A stretch of DNA of 64,000 nucleotides from PLanc-01 sp034678485. Lineage in GTDB: Bacteria > Planctomycetota > Phycisphaerae > Sedimentisphaerales > Anaerobacaceae. Made by a program: the position numbers and the translations under genes. The DNA lies in the NCBI GenBank assembly GCA_034678485.1, contig JAXDBU010000125.1, positions 7,080 to 71,079 of the forward strand, in the 5' to 3' direction. The notes beneath the pieces were generated by a model. It was given only the letters and a program-made list of their open reading frames with translations, had not been told where the DNA came from and did no database searches. This document shows, one piece after another, positions 26,772 through 35,347 of this stretch (the first letter of the stretch is position 1; the number at the start of each line of letters is the position of its first letter).

Positions 26772-28502
26772 TCATCGGGGACGTTTCGAGCGGATCCAGG
26801 ATTCGAGCTTGGCGACTGAGAGGGTGTTGAGGAGGTCGGCTTCTGTCGCCCAGCCCCGTCCGGCGGTGGCGACCCCAAACGACATGTGCGACAGGCTCGC
26901 CGTGCTGTGCGCATCGGTTCCCAGGGCGAGTCTGACACCGGCCTCGACGGCCATTCTGCAATGAATGTCCTTGAGGTCCAGGCGGGAGGCGTCGCAGTTC
27001 ACCTCCAGGGCGGTGTTCGTCCGGGCCGCGTGCTCGATCACGGCGGGCATGTCCAGGTCCATTGCCTCGCGATGGCCGATCAGCCGGCCCGTCGGATGGC
27101 CGATGCACGAGACGTAGGGATTGTCCATGGCTTTGAGTGTTCGCAGCGTGACCCGTTCCCGGGCGCCGCCCAGTGCCGAATGGATGGATGCGACGACCCA
27201 ATCCAGGTCGGCCAGCAACTCGTCGTCGAAGTCGAGCCGGCCTTCCGCGAGGATATCCACCTCCGCACCCGCGAGGATCGTGATTCCCTTGAGTCTCGCA
27301 TTGATTCGGTGGATCTGCTCGATCTGTTTGGCGAGCCGGCCGGGCGACTGGCCGTTGGCGATGACCGTGGACTGCGAGTGGTCCGTGATGCAGAGGAACT
27401 TGTAGCCGAGCGACTTGGCGGCCTGGGCCATCTCTTCGATGCCGGCCGAGCCGTCCGTTGCGTTGGTGTGGGTGTGGAAGTCGCCCTGGATGTCCTGGAG
27501 CCGAACGATTTCCGGTAGGGTGTGTTTCCTTGCGGCTTCGACCTCGCCGCGATCCTCACGAAGCAGCGGGTCCACGTAGTCCATGCCCAGCTTCGCATAG
27601 ATCTCTTCCTCTGTCGCGCCCGCGATCCTCTCCTCATCCTTGAATAGGCCATACTCGTTGAGCTTGAGCCCCGCCTTCACGGCAATCTCACGCAGGCGGA
27701 CGTTGTGTGCCTTCGAGCCGGTGAAATACTGAGCCGCAGCTCCAAAGCTCTCCGGCGGCACCACACGCACATCGACCTGAACGGGCGCTGCGTTCGTGCG
27801 GAGGAGGACCGATGCCTTCGTCTCCCCGGCTCCGAGGACACGTTCGACGAAAGGGGCCTTCGCGAACGACTGGAGGATCTGCTCGTTCGACATGCTGGAA
27901 ACAAGGATGTCCACGTCGCCGATGGTCTCGGCCCGGCGGCGGACCGAGCCCGCCGGCTCGACCCTGTCCACGCCTGGGAACTGCCTCAGATAGGCAACGA
28001 CAACCTCGGAAGCGACGATCGCCTGGTCGAGTCGGATCCGGCCGGTTGCCTTCTCCAGGAACTCGATCCCTTTGCGGATCGCATCCGCCTTCTTGGGCCC
28101 GAATCCAGGCAACGTCTCGACCAGACCATCGTCGAGGGCCCTTCTCAGGTCGTCGATGCCCTGGACGTGCAGCTCATGGTAGAACGCCTTGGCCGTCTTG
28201 GGCCCGACGCCGGGGATGTTGAGCAGCTCCAGCAGAGAAGGGGGAATCTTGGCCAGCAGCTCCCGATGTGCCTGGACGGCGCCTGTTCTGACGAACTCCT
28301 CGATCTTGGCCAGCGAAGACTTGCCGATCCCGGGTGTCTGAGCCAACTCCCCGCTCTCGAGCAGGTGGGCCGCGTCAGCGGGCATTTCGCCGATCACTCT
28401 GGCCACCGTGCGGTAGCTGTTGATGCGGAATCGGTCCTCGCCGAGGATTTCCATCACGTCGGCCATCTGGCCGAAAACCGTGCTGATCGCGGCATTGTCC
28501 AT
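26772..28502 (-). CDS. polX: DNA polymerase/3'-5' exonuclease PolX
   Basis: A 576-residue family X polymerase with a helix-hairpin-helix N-terminal part (TPGIGKSSLAKIEEF, IPGVGPKTAKAFY, LPGFGPKKADAIRKG), the nucleotidyltransferase palm with GSVRRRAETIGDVDIL (catalytic Asp pair) and a C-terminal PHP domain with GDFHTHTNATDGS, CITDHS and LGTDAH metal ligands. It fills short gaps in base-excision and double-strand-break repair. Length and domain order match bacterial PolX. Its promoter appears to lie inside the 17-bp gap to the upstream gene. Confidence 0.96.
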   Translation of the reverse strand: MDNAAISTVFGQMADVMEILGEDRFRINSYRTVARVIGEMPADAAHLLESGELAQTPGIGKSSLAKIEEFVRTGAVQAHRELLAKIPPSLLELLNIPGVGPKTAKAFYHELHVQGIDDLRRALDDGLVETLPGFGPKKADAIRKGIEFLEKATGRIRLDQAIVASEVVVAYLRQFPGVDRVEPAGSVRRRAETIGDVDILVSSMSNEQILQSFAKAPFVERVLGAGETKASVLLRTNAAPVQVDVRVVPPESFGAAAQYFTGSKAHNVRLREIAVKAGLKLNEYGLFKDEERIAGATEEEIYAKLGMDYVDPLLREDRGEVEAARKHTLPEIVRLQDIQGDFHTHTNATDGSAGIEEMAQAAKSLGYKFLCITDHSQSTVIANGQSPGRLAKQIEQIHRINARLKGITILAGAEVDILAEGRLDFDDELLADLDWVVASIHSALGGARERVTLRTLKAMDNPYVSCIGHPTGRLIGHREAMDLDMPAVIEHAARTNTALEVNCDASRLDLKDIHCRMAVEAGVRLALGTDAHSTASLSHMSFGVATAGRGWATEADLLNTLSVAKLESWIRSKRPR

Positions 28503-28509
28503 GTCCGTG

Positions 28510-28518
28510 ATTATACCA
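28510..28518 (-). promoter_or_regulatory. Extended -10 promoter of polX, probably leaderless
   Basis: On the minus strand TGGTATAAT occupies 28518-28510, seven bases ahead of the polX ATG at 28502. I see no good -35. Transcription would start at or within a base or two of the start codon. Confidence 0.5.
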
Positions 28519-31500
28519 TCATTCGATCTGCTTGTAGTGCTCGGCCTCCCGATTCGACAGTCGGCCCTGCTCGATGAGGGTTCGCATCCGCTGGGTATCG
28601 ACGTCGCGAGGTTGCCCGGCGACGCCGACGGCTGCTGTGGGTTCCTGCAGGACTTGGGGCGCAGCGAGCCGGAACTGGTCTACGGAGAGCCCTGCGACGA
28701 AAAGGCCAACAAGGACCGTCGAGAGGATGAGTGGTCCGCCTGCCGATCGCGGAGACGCCAGCGTGCTCGACTTCGCCAAGTGCCGGCAGCGGTCGCAGTA
28801 AAGGCAATCGAGATGGTCTGTCGTCGTCAAGCCGAACTCGCAGTTGCCGAACCACTTTGGCGGGCTCCATCGTTGCAGAAGTCGGATTCGGTTGAGCAGG
28901 GATAGAAAAGCCCCCGCCGGGCACAGGTAGCGGCACCAGAAGCGACCGTAGAAGAGCGAACCGACCAGTGCGGCGCCGGCGACTATGGGCAGCCAGGCAG
29001 GCCAGTGAGATCGTGCCGAGCGTAGAGCGAAGAGCGTCGTCAATGGATCGCCCGCCAGGGTCCGTCGGTCTCTGGTGACGAAGAACCCTACGACGAGGAC
29101 CGCGAGAAGCACGTACTTGATGAATCGGGCAGCCCGCATCTCATCACGCGTCGGCGACGGGTGGAGCCGGCGCGGCAACAAGTGTCCCAGCAACTCCTGC
29201 GCCGCTCCAAAGGGGCAGAGATAGCCGCAATAGAGGTTCCCGAACAGCAGCACGAGGATTGGCACGCCTGTCACCAGGAGAAACGCGCCAGTCAAGGCCG
29301 GCGCAGGCGTGTCGAACGATAGCAGGGTGGCGATCTGTTCCGTGGAGTACTGGGCGTTCAGGACGACTCCACCCACGATGAAGGTCAAGATGAGCACGGC
29401 CGGCCGGGTGCGAGCGCCGCCTCGATAGATCGTCAGGAAGGTTAGGACAGTAATCGCCGCGAGATAGAGTGCGGTTGTGTCCGCCACAGCTCCTGGCTTG
29501 CCTGAGCCGGATGGGGCGGCGTTTTGGAGGACCTCGACGGCGAATCGCCGGCCCGACCTCCGCAGCGCCGCGAGGACTGCTTCGGAACTGATGGTCGCCC
29601 CCGCGACCGCGTTCACGCCGGTGAGGGGTTCAGGTCCGAACAGGTCCTTTCCCTTGAGAGAATCGAGCCAGCCGTGGAGCATCTCCATATACGAGGGGGT
29701 TTCGTTGGATCGTGCGATCAGCAGACCAGTCAGCTTGCCCGTGGCGTCGACGCGGGTGACCAGGTTGAGCCTGCCGCCGAAACCACGGACATCGGGAGCG
29801 AATTCAGCCGAGCTGAACAGATAGCCGACCGGCTTTTCGTTGGCATCGAAGATGGTGATGTAGTCTGCCTTCTCATCGTTGTCCGACAGGGTCGCCGATG
29901 CGTAGCGGGTCTGTTCCTCGCCTGCCAGTGCCGCGACGGCATATTGCGGAATCGCAGGCTGCAGGTTCTCGTTTGCCCACATCAGGATGTTCGAGCCCAG
30001 AACGGTACAGGCGCACAGGCCAAACAACACATAGCCGATCCGCCTGAAGCTCGTACCTGTAGCGGGCACATCGGCAGTCTCCGAACGCCACAGACCTGCG
30101 AGTGCGGCGGGCAGATTGGCGAACAGCAGGCCCATGACGACCAGCAACGAGACCCTGGTTCCAAGCACCGGGATCATCAGGAGGCTCGTCGCCAATCCGC
30201 CGAAGCAGGCGCCCAGATGATCGGCGGTCTCGAGCCGGCTGCCTGCTTCGCCTGGATTGAAGGTCCCAGGAGCGAGTTGTGCCGCGGCGATGGGCCAGTA
30301 TCCGCCGCAACACAGGCCCGACAGGACGAACGCCAACGCGAAGACTCCATGTTCCGACCGCAGGAGACTCGCTCCATTGCCCGTCCAGGACCCGAACGAA
30401 CTGATAGCAAGGGTCGCGAGCGCGATGCCATGCGCCAGAAGGACTGCGACGAGCAGAACATGCACGGATCGACGGCCCGGCTGTCGAGCCGTGAGCCGGC
30501 CTGCGAACAGTCCGCCTGCCGTCAGGCCGGCCATGAACAACGACGAGATCAGACCGATGTGCAGGTACAGCGACCCGAAGTGGGTCTCGTACAGGTACAT
30601 CAGGAGAAGGACCATCGCGATAGCGACCCAGCCGGTGGAGAAGACCAGGAAGGCGCTGTCGAAGCTCGACGGTCCTGCATTGGGAAAGCGGTCTGTCATC
30701 GCCAGGGTCCTCAGCGCGACAAACACGAGAACCGGAATAAGGAACGGCAACCAGCCGGCCGAAGCCAGCAGTCTGACGAATCGGGTCACCAAGACGCCCG
30801 ACTGCCGCGCCGCCAACAGCAGGCTGTAGAGGTGCGCCAGCGGATGCGAGTCCCGATTAACTGAGAGTTCCTGTGGCACGTCGGCCTTGTCGTAGGCCGA
30901 CATTGCCTGCGCTATTCGGTCGGGTAAGTACACGGACAGCAGGCCGGTCGGTGGAAAGACCTGTTGGGCACCCTGTATCTCAGCGAAGCGGTCGCGGACG
31001 GCCGCCGGGTCGTCCGTAAGGTCATGGGAGTCCGACGCGATCAGCCAAGTCTGCTCGCCCGGCGCCAGAACCATGTGCGAGAAGACCGTCGCCAGCGTCG
31101 CTCGCGTGGAGGCGCCCAGGCTCGCCAGTTCGGCTCCCATAATGTTCTCGCTGCCGGCGATGGCGACCGCGACCACTCCCTGCGAACGCAGCGATGCCTT
31201 CAGACGCTCGTAGAACTCGCCCGTGTAGTAGCGATTCGACGCGGAGCCAGTCACGTCGGGAAGGTCCACCACGACGAGGTCAAAACAACCGTTGGCATCG
31301 GTCAGATAGCGACGAATCTCGTCTTTCACGACGTGGAACCGGTCGTCGTGAACTGCATACTCGCCCGGCAGGATCTCCATGAGCCACCGGGCATACTCCG
31401 TGTCGGGATGTGCCCAGGCTACGTGCTCGATCAGCGGCAGCATCAGGAGCCGGTTGCACATCGCCAGGCTGGAACCGACCACCAGGACCCGTCTGGCTTG

Positions 31501-32373
31501 GGGATTCTGGCAGAGCACCGTCGCAGCGGTCCGGCCGGCCTGCTCCTCGTTGGGCAGGGCCTCGCACACGCTGCCTTCCTTCATGACGATCCACTGGCCG
31601 GCGTATTCACCATAGAGATACTCCGCCTGGGCGGTGAGGAACGCGCCTCGGAGGGCGTCGCGGGGCAAGAGCCTGCTCCATTTGGCTTCCTGGATGCGCC
31701 GCGTCAGCATTGCGTCGGTTCTCGTTAGAAGCAGCGCCGATATGCACGCCGCTGTGGCCAGCGAGATGACGATCGCAATCCGCCGGCTGCCGGCGGGCGA
31801 GAACAGGCCCACGATGGCAACTGGGACCGCCAGGACAAGGGCCAGTAGCAAGGATACTTGCACCATGGACACGTGCCAGGCGAGCAGGGCGGTGACTGCT
31901 ATGCCGCCTGTGAAACTGCCGACGGCTTCGAGGACGTAGACGCGCGAGACCGGGAACGCGTGCGTTTGCTCGATCCATCGGCAGGCGACCGGGAACAGCA
32001 GACCGGTGACAAGACTCACAGGGGCATTGACCACCATCGATCCCAGGACCATCGTTTGAATGGAGACCAGGTCGTAGGAGGCGATGCCCGCCAGCTCGCG
32101 GGCTCGGACGATCAGCAGGAACTGGGCGAGGAACGCCGGGATGTACAGCAGGAACAGCATCTCGGCGTGTCGCAACAGGCTTTCGGCGAACCGCGTCCAC
32201 CGACGAACCAGGGTTGCCCCCAGGCTGACCCAGAGAAACCACGAGCCGAAGAAGACGCCGACGCCGATGTCGTTGCCCTCAAACGAAGTGACAAACTCGC
32301 GGAAGAGCAGGGTCTGGGCTGCGATGGCGACCAGCCCATAGGCGACGATCATCAAGCCGCGGGCTGCTTTCAT
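28519..32373 (-). CDS. Membrane fusion: MFS/spermidine-synthase-like + FMN-binding + NosR/NapH-like Fe-S protein
   Basis: A 1284-residue multi-domain membrane protein. Residues 1-800 have two membrane blocks flanking a spermidine-synthase-like domain (RRVLVVGSSLAMCNR, FDLVVVDLPD, NRYYTGEFYERL) whose SAM-binding GGGDG is degenerate. Next is an extracytoplasmic FMN-binding domain with the flavinylation-type motif VAGATISSEAV. The C-terminal part is NosR/NapH-like: membrane helices with CGYLCPFGA, CRYLCPAGA and a closing CEFG...CLYCDRC cluster site. This predicts electron transfer across the membrane from cytoplasmic Fe-S to external flavin. Its ATG overlaps the stop of the Memo-AMMECR1 gene by four bases, so the two are translationally coupled. 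Confidence 0.85.
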   Translation of the reverse strand: MKAARGLMIVAYGLVAIAAQTLLFREFVTSFEGNDIGVGVFFGSWFLWVSLGATLVRRWTRFAESLLRHAEMLFLLYIPAFLAQFLLIVRARELAGIASYDLVSIQTMVLGSMVVNAPVSLVTGLLFPVACRWIEQTHAFPVSRVYVLEAVGSFTGGIAVTALLAWHVSMVQVSLLLALVLAVPVAIVGLFSPAGSRRIAIVISLATAACISALLLTRTDAMLTRRIQEAKWSRLLPRDALRGAFLTAQAEYLYGEYAGQWIVMKEGSVCEALPNEEQAGRTAATVLCQNPQARRVLVVGSSLAMCNRLLMLPLIEHVAWAHPDTEYARWLMEILPGEYAVHDDRFHVVKDEIRRYLTDANGCFDLVVVDLPDVTGSASNRYYTGEFYERLKASLRSQGVVAVAIAGSENIMGAELASLGASTRATLATVFSHMVLAPGEQTWLIASDSHDLTDDPAAVRDRFAEIQGAQQVFPPTGLLSVYLPDRIAQAMSAYDKADVPQELSVNRDSHPLAHLYSLLLAARQSGVLVTRFVRLLASAGWLPFLIPVLVFVALRTLAMTDRFPNAGPSSFDSAFLVFSTGWVAIAMVLLLMYLYETHFGSLYLHIGLISSLFMAGLTAGGLFAGRLTARQPGRRSVHVLLVAVLLAHGIALATLAISSFGSWTGNGASLLRSEHGVFALAFVLSGLCCGGYWPIAAAQLAPGTFNPGEAGSRLETADHLGACFGGLATSLLMIPVLGTRVSLLVVMGLLFANLPAALAGLWRSETADVPATGTSFRRIGYVLFGLCACTVLGSNILMWANENLQPAIPQYAVAALAGEEQTRYASATLSDNDEKADYITIFDANEKPVGYLFSSAEFAPDVRGFGGRLNLVTRVDATGKLTGLLIARSNETPSYMEMLHGWLDSLKGKDLFGPEPLTGVNAVAGATISSEAVLAALRRSGRRFAVEVLQNAAPSGSGKPGAVADTTALYLAAITVLTFLTIYRGGARTRPAVLILTFIVGGVVLNAQYSTEQIATLLSFDTPAPALTGAFLLVTGVPILVLLFGNLYCGYLCPFGAAQELLGHLLPRRLHPSPTRDEMRAARFIKYVLLAVLVVGFFVTRDRRTLAGDPLTTLFALRSARSHWPAWLPIVAGAALVGSLFYGRFWCRYLCPAGAFLSLLNRIRLLQRWSPPKWFGNCEFGLTTTDHLDCLYCDRCRHLAKSSTLASPRSAGGPLILSTVLVGLFVAGLSVDQFRLAAPQVLQEPTAAVGVAGQPRDVDTQRMRTLIEQGRLSNREAEHYKQIE

Positions 32374-33929
32374 GGTTCCTCACCGAATACATCGGCCTGG
32401 AAGACCTCGAAAGTGGCACCCTGTTTCCAGGCGTCGGCCGGCAGGCCGGCCTTCGTGGACAAGTGCTCGAGCGTCGTCTCCAGGTCCCAGCCCTGTTCCG
32501 GAGCGACCTGAGGAAGGAAGACTGCGGAATACCCGTTCTTCCGCAGGACCACTCCGTCGGTGCCGATGCGAATCTTACGCGCGGATGCCACAGGCGCCGG
32601 CGTCGTCAAGGCGGAGATCTCGATCTTGATCTGGTCGTATTCCTCGTCGTTGAGCGGCTTGAATCGCCGGTCCCCGAAGGCGGCGTAGATCGCGTTGCCG
32701 ATCACGGCTTTGTACAAGGGGCGCTGGGGGAAGATGTCTCCGATGCAGCCGCGCAACTGCCCGTCTTTCTTGAGCGTTACGAAGGCCCCTCGCGGCGGCT
32801 TCATGGCGTCCGCAGGCGTGAAGTTCAGATCGGACGGCTCCGGCATCTTCTGGTGATCCAGTGCGTATCGAATGGTCCGGCGAGCCAGGTCCAGGAGTTG
32901 CTTCTTGTCCTCGGCCGTCAACGGGGACTGGTGAGCCTGCGTCGGTGCAGTCGCAGCGGTCCACGTCCCCTGAAAGGTTGCCGCGAGGTAGCTGACGGAA
33001 TTCGTGTGGTCGCCGGTCATTTCGCCGGAGGTTGCATACCGAAGCAACTGGGCCTTGGTGTCTTTGCCGAGCATTTCCAACAGCACGGCGATGGGTACGC
33101 AGCCGCAGATCGTCGCGTGGACCTGGTCCCGATAGTCCAGCAGACCCCTGGCGTCGAGCTTGCGGATGAACTCGAGTGCGCCCATGTCGAGCTTCTTGAT
33201 GTTCTCCGGGATATTCTCCTGGAAGGGCACGTAGCGATATTGCGGCCCATAGTGCGTGAAGTCCGAACTGGCGACGACGAGCGTGTCGGCGTTGACCAGA
33301 CTCGCGAGGATCCTGCCTGCTTGTGCAACCGCCTCGTAGGAGCACTGCCCCGCGACGATCGGCACGAGCTTGAAGTCGGTCAGCTTGCATTGGAGCAGAG
33401 GGATCTCGATCTCGACGCTGTGCTCCTGCTGGTGGGCCGCCGGGATGCTCTGGAAGAGCGGATACTCCAGCAGTTTGCCGATGAACTCGACATCCAGGGG
33501 GATCTGTCCCAGGGGCGTCTCATAGTGCGTCGCCCGTGGGACGCTGAATGCGTCCTCCATCGGCAGGCGGTGCGTGGGTCCGATAACGACAACTCGCCTG
33601 TAACTTCTGCCCAGTGATTTGATGCCATACGCAGCGGTTGGGCCGGAATACGCATAGCCGGCGTGCGGGAGCAGAAGTGCGAGGATGTCCTGCTTCGGTT
33701 CGACATGGGCCTTTGCCAGATAGCCCGCGATCTGTGAGCGAAGCTTGTTTGCGTCGTCGCTGTACCAGCTCCCGGCGATGGAGGATTTCAGCACGGTCTT
33801 TGCGTCGGCAGCCGCCACGGGTGTTGCGGCGGGCCTGTCCACTGCATGTCGGCCGATCACTACTACCACAACGACCAGCAGACACGCCAACAGAATCGGC
33901 ACGCTCTTTCTTCTCAACCTCGCGTTCAT
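32370..33929 (-). CDS. AmmeMemoRadiSam protein B-A fusion (Memo-AMMECR1) with membrane anchor
   Basis: A 519-residue fusion. An N-terminal basic-hydrophobic segment (residues 9-26) should act as a signal anchor and place the rest outside the cytoplasm. A Memo-like domain follows (50-325), with His89 in LLPHAGYAYSG, His120 in GPTHR, His226 in SSDFTHYG and Cys275 in ATICG, matching the metal/active-site residues of human MEMO1. The AMMECR1 domain (340-519) carries its LRGCIG signature with Cys395. The family's biochemical role is not settled. The start at ATG 33929 lies one base after the stop of the Tat miniprotein gene. An internal export signal on Memo-AMMECR1 is unusual. Confidence 0.92.
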   Translation of the reverse strand: MNARLRRKSVPILLACLLVVVVVVIGRHAVDRPAATPVAAADAKTVLKSSIAGSWYSDDANKLRSQIAGYLAKAHVEPKQDILALLLPHAGYAYSGPTAAYGIKSLGRSYRRVVVIGPTHRLPMEDAFSVPRATHYETPLGQIPLDVEFIGKLLEYPLFQSIPAAHQQEHSVEIEIPLLQCKLTDFKLVPIVAGQCSYEAVAQAGRILASLVNADTLVVASSDFTHYGPQYRYVPFQENIPENIKKLDMGALEFIRKLDARGLLDYRDQVHATICGCVPIAVLLEMLGKDTKAQLLRYATSGEMTGDHTNSVSYLAATFQGTWTAATAPTQAHQSPLTAEDKKQLLDLARRTIRYALDHQKMPEPSDLNFTPADAMKPPRGAFVTLKKDGQLRGCIGDIFPQRPLYKAVIGNAIYAAFGDRRFKPLNDEEYDQIKIEISALTTPAPVASARKIRIGTDGVVLRKNGYSAVFLPQVAPEQGWDLETTLEHLSTKAGLPADAWKQGATFEVFQADVFGEEP

Positions 33930-33930
33930 C

Positions 33931-34113
33931 TCAGCCACTCCATTTGGATTGTGTTCGGATGTCGCCCATTGGCATGATGACGCCGGGGTAATCGTCCGAG
34001 CGATTCGCCCACACGGTCCGGCGGGGCAGGGCCTTGCGGCCCATCCAGGCCAGGCAACCGCCCATTGCCGAAACCACGACACTGATACGACACAGGAACT
34101 CCCGTCGCGTCAT
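33931..34113 (-). CDS. 60-residue Tat-signal miniprotein in the AmmeMemoRadiSam operon
   Basis: The ATG overlaps the TGA of the radical SAM gene (ATGA, 34113-34110) and the stop lies one base from the next ATG, so this small frame is fully embedded in the operon. It begins MTRREFLCRISVVVSAMGGC, a textbook twin-arginine signal (TRREFL) plus hydrophobic core. About 30 polar residues follow, ending TQSKWSG. I recognise no family for the mature part. It may be an exported peptide, possibly a substrate or scaffold of the neighbouring enzymes, or a remnant of a domain once fused to the radical SAM protein. Existence is well supported by spacing; function is unknown. Confidence 0.7.
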   Translation of the reverse strand: MTRREFLCRISVVVSAMGGCLAWMGRKALPRRTVWANRSDDYPGVIMPMGDIRTQSKWSG

Positions 34114-35084
34114 TTCCAGACTCCGTGAATCTCCCGTCCACAATCGGGGCAGCGTCCATCCTTCAATCGGTTTTGCAGCACCGTGAAGCCGACCCGCTGG
34201 ATCAAGACCCTCTTGCAGGCCGGACAGTAGGTGTGCTCTCCCTTTTCGCTCTGGCGGTTGCCGATGTAGACGTACTCCATGCCCTCGCTCATCGCGATGT
34301 CGCGAGCGGTTTCGAGACTCTGCAGCGAGGTGGGCGGCAGGTGCCGCATCTGGTACGTCGGATAGAACCCGCTGAAGTGCAAGGGCGTCTCCTTGCCGAC
34401 GTTTGCCCGTACCCACTGGGACAGAGAACGGAGGTCCTCGGGTTTGTCGTTCAGGGTTGGGATAACGAGATTGATCACCTCGACGTGCACGCCCATCGAC
34501 TTGGCGACCACGATGGAGTTCTGGACCGGCTTGAGCGTTGCGGAGCAGACGTCGCGATAGAATGCCTCCGACATCGACTTGAGGTCGATCCGGACGGCGT
34601 CGATGTACTGCAGCAGCTTTCGCCACGGCTCTTCGTTCACGTACCCTGCTGTCACGAGGACATTTCGCAGGCCCGCTTCCTTCGCGAGCCTGGCGGTATC
34701 GTAGGTGTACTCGTAGTAGACGATGGGCTCAGTATAGGTGTACGCGATGGAAGGGCGGTTGTACTGTCGGGCCAGGGCGACCACCTTCGCGGGCGGGCAC
34801 ACGTATGCGTGGCTATCCTCCGGATTCGTCTGCGAGATCTCCCAGTTCTGGCAGTTCTTGCAGTGGAGGTTGCAGCCGACAGTGGCCAACGAGAGGATCT
34901 TCGTGCCCGGCAGGAAGTGAAAGACCGGCTTCTTCTCGACCGGATCGTCCGCGGTCATGGAGCAGGGAAAACCGTAGACGACACTGCGGAGCACGCCGTC
35001 GAGGTTGACGCGGACTCTGCACTCGCCGCTCTGGCCCGGCCCGATGAGGCACCGCTTCGGACATAGCTCGCATTGGACCTTCAC
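34110..35084 (-). CDS. AmmeMemoRadiSam system radical SAM enzyme
   Basis: A pyruvate-formate-lyase-activating-enzyme-like radical SAM protein. It starts with a Cys cluster (CELCPKRC, 5-12, plus GECRVR), has the cluster motif GCNLHCKNCQNW (Cys71, 75, 78), the family phrase AYTYTEPIVYYEY and a C-terminal zinc-ribbon-like CPAC...CPDC. These features match the radical SAM member that accompanies Memo and AMMECR1 in many bacteria and archaea. It is first in the four-gene operon. GTG 35084 is chosen because a GGGGG tract lies six bases upstream; an in-frame TTG at 35102 is the alternative. The substrate of the family is not established. Confidence 0.93.
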   Translation of the reverse strand: MKVQCELCPKRCLIGPGQSGECRVRVNLDGVLRSVVYGFPCSMTADDPVEKKPVFHFLPGTKILSLATVGCNLHCKNCQNWEISQTNPEDSHAYVCPPAKVVALARQYNRPSIAYTYTEPIVYYEYTYDTARLAKEAGLRNVLVTAGYVNEEPWRKLLQYIDAVRIDLKSMSEAFYRDVCSATLKPVQNSIVVAKSMGVHVEVINLVIPTLNDKPEDLRSLSQWVRANVGKETPLHFSGFYPTYQMRHLPPTSLQSLETARDIAMSEGMEYVYIGNRQSEKGEHTYCPACKRVLIQRVGFTVLQNRLKDGRCPDCGREIHGVWK

Positions 35085-35142
35085 GTTCTGCCCCCGGTTC
35101 AACCACGCGCGGCTCAGGCGACCGCCATCTCAACAGCCTGCC

Positions 35143-35148
35143 ATTATA
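35143..35148 (-). promoter_or_regulatory. -10 element of the AmmeMemoRadiSam operon
   Basis: A perfect TATAAT on the minus strand, about 58 bases before the GTG start. No good -35 is visible at normal spacing, so an activator or alternative sigma may be needed. Confidence 0.45.
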
Positions 35149-35210
35149 CTCGATTGACGGCGGGTAAGGTAGTGGATCGGCCGGAGGCCAGGGTCGGCAG
35201 GATCGAGTTG

Positions 35211-35238
35211 TTGTGGTTCGAGGTTCATTCGTTACAAT
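35211..35238 (+). promoter_or_regulatory. Promoter of the metallophosphoesterase gene
   Basis: TTGTGG (35211-35216), a 16-base spacer and TACAAT (35233-35238), about 110 bases before the start. Confidence 0.45.
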
Positions 35239-35347
35239 GGTGAATCGTCATTGGGAAATCGTGAATCCCGAAGGGGTAGTTATGGGCGACGGCAAGTGCG
35301 AGATTCGGATCGGCACCTCCGACCGGGGTTTTTCTTCGGGAGGTGAA

